NCBI GenBank assembly: GCA_002395965.1 | Contig: DGVT01000129.1 | Coordinates: forward strand, 1 to 12,063 | Length of the DNA stretch: 12,063 nt | DNA from: Porphyromonadaceae bacterium UBA4277 | Lineage (GTDB): Bacteria; Bacteroidota; Bacteroidia; Bacteroidales; Muribaculaceae | Direction: 5' to 3' | Part shown: one piece after another, positions 6,872-12,063 of the stretch | Numbering within the stretch: the stretch's first letter is position 1 | Layout of the letters: every line of letters begins with the position of its first letter | The notes under the pieces: model-generated | The model's input: the letters and a program-made list of their open reading frames with translations, nothing else | What the model was told of the DNA's origin: nothing | The model's database searches: none | Made by a program: the position numbers and the translations under genes

Positions 6872-6925
6872 TGCAAAATTACAAAGAAAATGAGTGGCGT
6901 GCGAGAAAAATGTAGTAATTTTGCA
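6872..6925. promoter_or_regulatory. Symmetric divergent promoters of queA and rlmN
   Basis: TGCAAAATTAC (6872-6882) and GTAATTTTGCA (6915-6925) form a perfect 11-bp inverted repeat with a 32-bp spacer. Each arm contains an exact Bacteroidetes -7 box, TAATTTTG: minus strand 6874-6881 facing queA and plus strand 6916-6923 facing rlmN. No clear -33 TTTG is seen for either, and each -33 position would fall between the two -7 boxes. The two promoters therefore probably overlap and may compete. Predicted start sites are about 30-35 nt before each ATG. Confidence 0.6.
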
Positions 6926-6962
6926 TTTTGGGGTTAACCTCACAGTTTTTACAACATCACAA

Positions 6963-7994
6963 ATGGAACAGAAAAAACAACTAAAACCGCTGGCGGGCAT
7001 GACGCTCTATGAGCTGCGCGAAGTGACTGCCTCGCTCGACCTGCCCAAGTTCACGGCCACGCAGCTGGCACAATGGATTTATGGCAAGCGTGTGACGACA
7101 TTCGACGAAATGCTCAACATCTCCAAGGCCGGTCGTGAGCGCCTTGCCAGCGAATATTGTGTGGGACTTAGTTTCCCCACTAATCGCGTGGTAAGCGACG
7201 ACGGTACCGAGAAATACCTGTTCGACGTGGGCGACGGCCAGGCTGTCGAGACGGTCTATATTCCCGAGGAAGACCGCGCCACGCTGTGCATCTCGTCGCA
7301 GAAGGGCTGCCGCATGAACTGCTACTTCTGCATGACCGGGCGCCAGGGATTTCACGGCAATCTCACTGCCAACCAAATCATTAACCAGGTGCTCAGCGTG
7401 CCACATGCCGACAAGGTGACAAACATCGTGTTCATGGGCATGGGCGAGCCACTCGACAACCTTGAACCGGTGCTCAAGGTGATTGAAATCCTGACCGAAA
7501 AGTGGGGACTCGCGTGGAGCCCTAAGCGCATCACCGTGAGCACGGTGGGAGTGAAGCCGGCCCTCAAGACACTGGTAGAGCGCACCTCGGTTCACATTGC
7601 CGTGAGTGTGCATGATGCCGTGCCCGAGGAGCGCCAGTCGCTCATGCCCATCGAGAAGGTCTATCACATCAAGGACGTGCTGGGTATGCTCGGCAAGTAT
7701 GACTTTGCACATCAGCGGCGCCTGTCGGTGGAATACATCATGTGGAACTGGTTTAACGACGACATAAAGCATGCCGAAGCATTGCGGGAGATATTACCCG
7801 ACGAGCATGTGCGCGTCAACCTCATCCGCTACCACATGATTCCCGATGTGGCTAAGCTGCGCACAAGCAGCGACGAACGCATGGCCTACTTCCGCGACTA
7901 CCTTAATAGTAAGGGCGTGACTTGCACCATACGCCGCAGCCGCGGCGAGGACGTGAGTGCGGCATGCGGAATGCTTGCCGGAAAAGTGAAATAG
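6963..7994 (+). CDS. rlmN: Dual-specificity 23S rRNA / tRNA adenine-C2 methyltransferase
   Basis: RlmN is a radical-SAM enzyme that methylates C2 of A2503 in 23S rRNA and of A37 in some tRNAs. The 343-residue product carries the 4Fe-4S motif C116-x3-C120-x2-C123 (CRMNCYFC). It also has a conserved upstream cysteine, C109 in RATLCISSQ, and the methyl-carrying cysteine C335 in the C-terminal AACGML motif. Further RlmN/Cfr features are NIVFMGMGEPL and the RITVSTVG segment. The presence of C335 fits an active methyl synthase. An in-frame GTG at 6894 would add 23 residues, but those codons overlap the -7 box and are not family-like. The ATG at 6963 is therefore preferred. It diverges from queA and may be cotranscribed with the DUF4199 gene, as no promoter is obvious in the short gap. 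Confidence 0.93.
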   Translation: MEQKKQLKPLAGMTLYELREVTASLDLPKFTATQLAQWIYGKRVTTFDEMLNISKAGRERLASEYCVGLSFPTNRVVSDDGTEKYLFDVGDGQAVETVYIPEEDRATLCISSQKGCRMNCYFCMTGRQGFHGNLTANQIINQVLSVPHADKVTNIVFMGMGEPLDNLEPVLKVIEILTEKWGLAWSPKRITVSTVGVKPALKTLVERTSVHIAVSVHDAVPEERQSLMPIEKVYHIKDVLGMLGKYDFAHQRRLSVEYIMWNWFNDDIKHAEALREILPDEHVRVNLIRYHMIPDVAKLRTSSDERMAYFRDYLNSKGVTCTIRRSRGEDVSAACGMLAGKVK

Positions 7995-8042
7995 CTGCAA
8001 GTGACCATTGAAGAATTAAGTCGGGACTTATTAATTAATGAA

Positions 8043-8567
8043 ATGAACGAACAAAAGAGTTTATACAAGCAGGCGGCCGAGAATGGTATTCCCATGGGAC
8101 TGTTTATGTCCACCATCTCGCTGCTGATGCTTTACACCGATCGAGTGCCCGTGTTTTCGCTCATTGCCCTGGTGATGCTCTTTGCCGGACCGATTGTCAT
8201 CTATCGCTTCCAGCGTCGCTACTTTATTGACGAGGGGGGCATGGTCGAGTATGCCGCACTGTGGATGCTTGGTATTATGATGGTGATTTTCGGAGCCATT
8301 ATCACAGGGGCAGTAACGTATTGTGTGCTGCAATTTGTGCGTCCAAACCTCATCTACGACCAGGCGCAGGCCACCATCGATGCCTACAATGCCATCCCTG
8401 AGCTCAGGGTAAAGGTGGCCGACATGCTGGACGTGATGCAGAAGATGATAGACCAAAATGCTATGCCGTCGGCCATAGAGATGGTGTTTAGTATGTTCTG
8501 GTTTGTGACTTTCTCGGGCTCGGTGCTTAGTGCCGTTACGGCAGCCTTTGCATCGCGACGCTTGTAG
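8043..8567 (+). CDS. DUF4199-family small membrane protein
   Basis: The 174-residue protein resembles the DUF4199 family of Bacteroidetes, whose function is unknown. Hydrophobic segments suggest four membrane helices: GLFMSTISLLMLYT, VFSLIALVMLFAGPIVIYRF, YAALWMLGIMMVIFGAIITG extending to LQFV, and a last one covering VFSMFWFVTFSGSVLSAV. Between helices 3 and 4 is a charged loop of about 50 residues that may lie outside the membrane. The ATG at 8043 is preferred because the family begins shortly before the first helix. A GTG at 8001 would add 14 residues. It follows rlmN by 48 bp and precedes a glycosyltransferase, a pairing I recall from other Bacteroidetes. Its stop codon (TAG) lies inside a CTTGTAGCT repeat unit, so the C-terminal residues may derive from the repeat. 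Confidence 0.75.
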   Translation: MNEQKSLYKQAAENGIPMGLFMSTISLLMLYTDRVPVFSLIALVMLFAGPIVIYRFQRRYFIDEGGMVEYAALWMLGIMMVIFGAIITGAVTYCVLQFVRPNLIYDQAQATIDAYNAIPELRVKVADMLDVMQKMIDQNAMPSAIEMVFSMFWFVTFSGSVLSAVTAAFASRRL

Positions 8568-8616
8568 CTCGTGGCTAATGAATAATGAATAATGAATAAT
8601 TAATAATTAATAATGG
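8561..8616 (+). repeat. Continuous 7-bp-period tract starting in the DUF4199 gene end
   Basis: Eight consecutive heptamers run in one phase: CTTGTAG, CTCGTGG, CTAATGA, ATAATGA (twice), ATAATTA (twice) and ATAATGG. The stop codon of the DUF4199 gene is the last three bases of the first heptamer. Such an uninterrupted period across two different unit types suggests slippage-driven expansion from a common unit. It begins the repeat element family also seen at 97-141. Confidence 0.7.
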
Positions 8617-8684
8617 ATGTCGCACCATGCGCTTGTAGCTATAGTTAATATTAACAATGGGGGTCGCACCATGCGCTTGTAGCT
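8606..8684 (+). repeat. Tandem 44-bp imperfect duplication
   Basis: Two adjacent copies, 8606-8640 and 8650-8684, have a period of 44 bp. The last 22 bases of each copy are identical (8619-8640 and 8663-8684), and about 32 of 35 positions agree overall. Both copies end in GCGCTTGTAGCT. A further overlapping CTTGTAGCT follows at 8683-8691. A perfect repeat of this length is unlikely by chance and suggests recent duplication or gene conversion of the element. Confidence 0.85.
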
Positions 8685-8725
8685 TGTAGCTCGCAACTAA
8701 AAAAGATTAAAAACAGACTTTATAT

Positions 8726-9679
8726 ATGGACATATCAGTTATTGTACCCTTATACAACGAAGCCGAGTCGTTGCCCGAGTTGGCAGCTTGGATTAAACGG
8801 GTGATGGACGAACACGGCTTTTCTTACGAAGTGCTGATGATTAACGACGGCAGCACCGATGAGTCGTGGAACGTCATCAAGCGCCTTCATGAAGAGAATG
8901 AAGCCGTAAAAGGCGTGTGCTTCCGCCGCAACTATGGTAAGTCGCCGGCATTGAACACCGGCTTTGCCGCTGCCCAGGGCGATGTGGTGATTACTATGGA
9001 CGCCGACTTGCAAGACAGTCCCGACGAAATACCCGAGCTGTATCGCATGATTACCAAGGATGGCTACGACCTGGTGAGTGGCTGGAAAAAGAAACGCTAC
9101 GACCCACTGTCGAAGACACTGCCCACCAAGCTGTTTAATGCCACGGCAAGGCGAGTGAGCGGCATTCACAACCTGCACGACTTCAACTGCGGCCTCAAGG
9201 CCTATCGCAGCGAGGTGGTCAAGCACATCGAGGTGTATGGCGACATGCACCGCTATGTGCCTTATCTGGCCAAGGCAGCTGGTTTCACTCGCATCGGTGA
9301 AAAGGTGGTTCATCATCAGGCTCGAAAATATGGGGAGTCGAAGTTTGGCCTCGACCGTTTCGTGAATGGCTATCTCGACCTGCTCACACTTTGGTTCCAA
9401 ACCAAGTTCGGTGTGAAGCCGATGCACTTTTTCGGCCTGCTGGGAAGCCTGATGTTTTTCATCGGTTTCATTGCTGTCATCATTGTGGGAGGCCTCAAAC
9501 TTTACAATATGTGGGCCGGCAATCACTACACACTCGTGACCAACTCGCCCTACTTCTTCCTCGCTCTCACTGCAATGATACTGGGCACGCAGCTGTTCCT
9601 CACCGGATTTCTGGGTGAGCTCATCACACGCCATGCCCCCGACCGCAACCACTATGAAATTAGCGAGACAATCGAATGA
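8726..9679 (+). CDS. Family 2 glycosyltransferase, polyprenyl-phosphate type (GtrB/ArnC/DPM1-like)
   Basis: The 317-residue protein has an N-terminal GT-A domain. Its motifs are VIVPLYNEAESL (5-16), INDGSTDES (39-47), the metal-binding DADLQD (92-97), DFNCGLKAYR (152-161) and RKYGESKFGLDR (200-211). Two C-terminal membrane helices follow at about 235-258 and 275-300. This layout is that of enzymes that transfer a sugar from a nucleotide donor to a polyprenyl phosphate on the cytoplasmic face of the inner membrane. The donor cannot be told from sequence. The product could feed protein O-glycosylation, lipid A modification or a surface glycan. The gene follows the repeat region after the DUF4199 gene, with no exact promoter box in the gap, and its stop overlaps the next start (ATGA at 9676-9679), implying translational coupling. 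Confidence 0.88.
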   Translation: MDISVIVPLYNEAESLPELAAWIKRVMDEHGFSYEVLMINDGSTDESWNVIKRLHEENEAVKGVCFRRNYGKSPALNTGFAAAQGDVVITMDADLQDSPDEIPELYRMITKDGYDLVSGWKKKRYDPLSKTLPTKLFNATARRVSGIHNLHDFNCGLKAYRSEVVKHIEVYGDMHRYVPYLAKAAGFTRIGEKVVHHQARKYGESKFGLDRFVNGYLDLLTLWFQTKFGVKPMHFFGLLGSLMFFIGFIAVIIVGGLKLYNMWAGNHYTLVTNSPYFFLALTAMILGTQLFLTGFLGELITRHAPDRNHYEISETIE

Positions 9680-10155
9680 ATCGCTTGATATACATATTCA
9701 TTGCCCTGACTGCGGCATTGCTGGCTGTAGCGTGCTCCGATGGCAGCTGCTATGACAATAGTAGTGCCTTGCCGCTCGTGAGGTTTTATGCCAAGGGAAC
9801 CACCACCCAGGTGGAGGTGTCAAATGTGACCATACGCGGCATCGGTGTGCCGGGCGACAGCCTGCTCGTCGATAACGACGCGGTGAGTGAGGTGTATCTG
9901 CCACTGCGAGCCAATGCCGATGTCACCCAGTGGAGATTTTCTTATACGGTAGATGCCGACATTGAACTGGCCGACACGCTCACAATAACTTATGACGCAG
10001 TGCCTTATTTCTCGAGCGTAGAGTGTGGGGCGATGTATAACTTTCACTTGAAATCGGTGGAACTCACGGGTGATTATGCCGACTCGGTGGCGATTGTGAA
10101 ACCGGTGATTGATAACGGCACCGATGTGGCTATAAGGATGTTTTTCTCAAATTGA
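9676..10155 (+). CDS. DUF6452-like predicted lipoprotein
   Basis: The 159-residue protein starts with a hydrophobic signal segment (residues 4-19) ending at C20 in LLAVACSDGSC. This looks like a lipoprotein signal, though alanine at -3 makes the lipobox imperfect. The mature start C-S-D-G-S-C with a second cysteine at 25 resembles the DUF6452 family of Bacteroidetes, whose function is unknown. The rest is predicted mostly beta-stranded, with one further cysteine in SSVECGAMYNF. It overlaps the glycosyltransferase stop by 4 bp and is followed 18 bp later by a predicted beta-barrel gene. I infer that lipoprotein and barrel may work together at the outer membrane. The family assignment is from memory of the N-terminal pattern and is moderate. 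Confidence 0.68.
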   Translation: MNRLIYIFIALTAALLAVACSDGSCYDNSSALPLVRFYAKGTTTQVEVSNVTIRGIGVPGDSLLVDNDAVSEVYLPLRANADVTQWRFSYTVDADIELADTLTITYDAVPYFSSVECGAMYNFHLKSVELTGDYADSVAIVKPVIDNGTDVAIRMFFSN

Positions 10156-10173
10156 TAAACGAACCTTACTGTG

Positions 10174-10983
10174 ATGCTAAAGAAGCTGTTAACGATATTA
10201 TTGCTGCTCATCGCCGTGCAGGCAGCCATGGCGCAAGACTCCCTGCGGCACGTCACGCCGGTGCGGCCGGCTACTAACGTCACCCTCACCCCGCCGCGTG
10301 GCACGAGCGAGGAGGTGATCAAGCGTTACCTCACCGGCGACAGCACTGCGCAGCAGGAGGCACGTCGCGATTCGCTCAAGCGTGTTTACAAGCACTACCC
10401 ACTGCTGACCGATGTGGCGGTAGGACTGAATTTCATTGAGCCGCTGCTCATGGCCATGGGGCAGGATTATGCCAGCGTCGATGTGCATGCAACCCTGAAC
10501 ATGTGGAACCGCCTGCAACCTGTGCTTGAGCTGGGACTGGGGTGGGCTAAGACTACGCCCGACGACATGAATTTCACCTATCGGGCAAAGCCTGCTTTAT
10601 ATGGGAAAATCGGTTTTAACTATAACTTCATGTACAAGAGTGAGCCACGCTATCAAGCCTTCTTGGGAGTGAGGCTGGGCTACAGCTCTTTTACCTACGA
10701 CGTGACCGATGTGAGCTACCGGAACTCTTACTGGGCCGAGGCCTCTACCTTCGATATTAAAGGCATCTCGTCAAATGCCATTTGGGGTGAGGCTCTTGCA
10801 GGCATAAAGGTGTGCATCTTCAAGCAGTGGTCGTTGGGCTGGACTATCAGGTATCACGGCCTATTCAATTACAAGAAAACAGATAGCGGGCGACCATGGT
10901 TCATTCCCGGTTACGGACCGCGCCGCCGACCGTTGGGATTTACGTTCAGCCTAAGCTATACAATCCCGTTAAGCAGTTTGTAA
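10174..10983 (+). CDS. DUF6048-like predicted outer-membrane beta-barrel protein
   Basis: From the ATG at 10174 (a GTG lies one codon upstream) the product is 269 residues. A clear signal peptide covers residues 1-20, with a likely cleavage after AMA, before QDS. A proline-rich and charged linker follows (about 25-70). The region from about 75 to the end alternates hydrophobic and aromatic residues typical of a small beta-barrel: LLTDVAVGLNFIEP, ELGLGWAKT, GKIGFNYNF, FLGVRLGYSSF and the terminal FTFSLSYTIPL. It resembles the DUF6048 family, which is uncharacterised and which I recall next to DUF6452 genes in Bacteroidetes. It is the last gene of the apparent operon. A weak AAAAG-CTTTT hairpin overlaps its stop. 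Confidence 0.7.
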   Translation: MLKKLLTILLLLIAVQAAMAQDSLRHVTPVRPATNVTLTPPRGTSEEVIKRYLTGDSTAQQEARRDSLKRVYKHYPLLTDVAVGLNFIEPLLMAMGQDYASVDVHATLNMWNRLQPVLELGLGWAKTTPDDMNFTYRAKPALYGKIGFNYNFMYKSEPRYQAFLGVRLGYSSFTYDVTDVSYRNSYWAEASTFDIKGISSNAIWGEALAGIKVCIFKQWSLGWTIRYHGLFNYKKTDSGRPWFIPGYGPRRRPLGFTFSLSYTIPLSSL

Positions 10984-10996
10984 AAGCAGCTCTTTT
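10982..10996 (+). terminator. Weak possible terminator hairpin after the DUF6048-like gene
   Basis: AAAAG-CAGCT-CTTTT can form a 5-bp, mostly A-T stem ending in a short T-run. It overlaps the stop codon and precedes a gene with its own promoter. The stem is weak, so this is only a low-confidence candidate. Confidence 0.2.
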
Positions 10997-11006
10997 GGCG
11001 CAGGCT

Positions 11007-11038
11007 CTTGCATATGTGATTAAGAATCGTTAATTTTG
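11007..11038 (+). promoter_or_regulatory. Predicted promoter of the AAA-type ATPase gene
   Basis: A CTTG box (11007-11010) is followed after 20 nt by TAATTTTG (11031-11038), an exact Bacteroidetes -7 box. The predicted start site is about 20 nt before the ATG at 11064. This makes the ATPase a separate transcription unit from the envelope genes upstream. Confidence 0.6.
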
Positions 11039-11063
11039 CAATCATAAATCAGCAAAATTGAAA

Positions 11064-12063
11064 ATGGAACGCTATTTCAACACTGCAGGGCCTAATCGTC
11101 CCGAAGACAGCTATACTATCGACCCCCTGAGTCGCTTCGACTTGGACGATATCCTCACCCTCATCAGGCAGAAGAAATATTTTGTGCTGCATGCACCGCG
11201 CCAGACTGGTAAGACATCGTGCATGCTTGCACTGCGTGACTATCTCAACGAGCATGGCGATTACATCGCCGTTTATGCCAACATTGAGGCAGGACAGGCC
11301 GCGCGCAACGATGTGGATGAAGTGGCCAACTCTATTTGCGACACCCTTGCCGAGCGTTTCAACACAGTGCTAAAGACCGATTTACCATACAAAGTGCGTG
11401 AGTCGGTGAGAGGTGCAACGGCTAATTCAATGCTCGCGCTGTTCTTGAAAAGAATGAGCCAAGAGCTCCCCAAGCCGCTGGTGCTTCTCCTCGACGAGAT
11501 TGATGCCTTGGTGGGCGACTCGCTCGTGAGCGTGCTCAGGCAGATACGCTCGGGCTACGACGAGCGTCCGGCGGCATTCCCGCAGAGCATCGTGCTGTGC
11601 GGCGTGCGCGACGTGCGCGACTACCGCATCGTGCTCTCTAACCAGGACATCGTCACCGGCGGCTCGGCCTTCAACATCAAGGCTAAATCGCTCCGCCTGG
11701 GCAACTTCACTAAGGAAGAGATTCACGAGCTCTACAATCAGCACACGGCCGCGACCGGACAGCGATTCGACGAGGCGTGCTTCCCGCTTGTGTGGGAAGC
11801 TACCGAAGGGCAGCCCTGGCTGGTGAATGCCTTGGGCAACGAGGTGACCTATGAAATGAAGGAAAACCGCGATCGCACTGTGACCATTACCCCCGAGATG
11901 ATGTATCGCGCACAGGAGCGCATTATCTATCGCCGCGACACACACATCGACATCCTCATCGACAAGCTGCGCGAGCCGCGTGTGCGGCGCGTGATCGAGC
12001 CCATTATAGCCAATAGCGAAGACGTGGATGAAAACTCGATGAATCAAGACGACATCCTTTACG
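11064..12063 (+). CDS. AAA-like ATP-binding protein, truncated by window end
   Basis: An open frame of 333 codons runs from the ATG at 11064 off the right edge with no stop. The N-terminus (RYFNTAGPNRPEDSY) and the Walker A motif in HAPRQTGKTS (about 43-52) match a family of stand-alone AAA-like ATPases (AAA_35-type) that is common in Bacteroidales and often multicopy. Walker B is LVLLLDEID (139-147). A sensor-like VLCGVRDVRDYR lies at 177-188, and a helical region with GQPWLVNALGNEV follows. Members I recall are about 500-600 residues, so perhaps half is outside the window, including any C-terminal effector domain. The biological role of the family is not established. Its own promoter suggests independence from the upstream operon. 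Relation to defence or mobile elements cannot be judged from this window. Confidence 0.8.
   Translation, partial: MERYFNTAGPNRPEDSYTIDPLSRFDLDDILTLIRQKKYFVLHAPRQTGKTSCMLALRDYLNEHGDYIAVYANIEAGQAARNDVDEVANSICDTLAERFNTVLKTDLPYKVRESVRGATANSMLALFLKRMSQELPKPLVLLLDEIDALVGDSLVSVLRQIRSGYDERPAAFPQSIVLCGVRDVRDYRIVLSNQDIVTGGSAFNIKAKSLRLGNFTKEEIHELYNQHTAATGQRFDEACFPLVWEATEGQPWLVNALGNEVTYEMKENRDRTVTITPEMMYRAQERIIYRRDTHIDILIDKLREPRVRRVIEPIIANSEDVDENSMNQDDILY

Noticed and set aside
6894..6962. GTG start adding 23 residues to RlmN
   Set aside because: The extension covers the predicted -7 box and is not similar to RlmN N-termini; the ATG at 6963 gives a family-like start.
6981..7772. A 263-codon open frame on the minus strand opposite rlmN
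   Set aside because: It is fully antisense to the well-supported rlmN, is rich in His and Cys as expected of a shadow frame in GC-rich codons, and has no family motif.
8576..8700. CRISPR array
   Set aside because: Only two copies of a 22-bp identical core, separated by related rather than unique spacer sequence, and no cas genes; it is a tandem duplication of an AT-rich repeat.
8750..9652. A 300-codon open frame on the minus strand opposite the glycosyltransferase
   Set aside because: It is completely antisense to a gene with clear GT2 motifs, and the translation has low complexity and no domain signature.
11427..12047. A 206-codon open frame on the minus strand at the right edge
   Set aside because: It is antisense to the ATPase frame that carries Walker A and Walker B motifs; composition is typical of a shadow frame.

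Overview
The window looks like a chromosomal segment of a gut Bacteroidales bacterium, most likely Muribaculaceae or a Prevotella-like relative. Four kinds of evidence support this: the protein families (DUF4199, DUF6452 and DUF6048 families, a long Bacteroidetes-type QueA, and an ATPase with the FNTAGP/APRQTGKT signature), fairly GC-rich genes separated by very AT-rich gaps, weak or absent Shine-Dalgarno sites, and several exact copies of the Bacteroidetes -7 promoter box TAnnTTTG. The family-level placement is inference. No rRNA, tRNA, CRISPR array, transposase or phage gene was seen.

Left region (1-5561): a minus-strand operon glpA-glpB-glpC encodes the three-subunit anaerobic glycerol-3-phosphate dehydrogenase. 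GlpA oxidises glycerol-3-phosphate, and GlpB and GlpC pass the electrons to the membrane quinone pool. A 507-bp AT-rich divergent control region separates the operon from a plus-strand DeoR/GlpR-type repressor. That region carries a consensus promoter for each side, a second possible glpA promoter, an 18-bp perfect palindrome and a cluster of TTTCG/CGAAA half-sites, all good candidates for operators of the neighbouring repressor.

Middle region (5562-7994): queA (tRNA queuosine synthesis, minus strand, convergent with the regulator) and rlmN (23S rRNA/tRNA adenine C2 methylation, plus strand) diverge from a compact promoter region. Their two -7 boxes there form a perfect 11-bp inverted repeat.

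Right region (8043-10983): four plus-strand envelope genes follow rlmN. They are a DUF4199 small membrane protein, a polyprenyl-phosphate-type family 2 glycosyltransferase, a DUF6452-like lipoprotein whose start overlaps the glycosyltransferase stop, and a DUF6048-like predicted beta-barrel protein. At the right edge an AAA-type ATPase with its own promoter runs out of the window.

The most unusual non-coding signal is an interspersed repeat element. It lies directly on the stop codons of glpC (window start) and of the DUF4199 gene (8561-8700). It consists of a heptamer tract (TAATGAA/TAATTAA) followed by a conserved block ending in CTTGTAGCT or CTCGCAGCT, and it is present in three related copies, all in sense orientation to the gene they follow.
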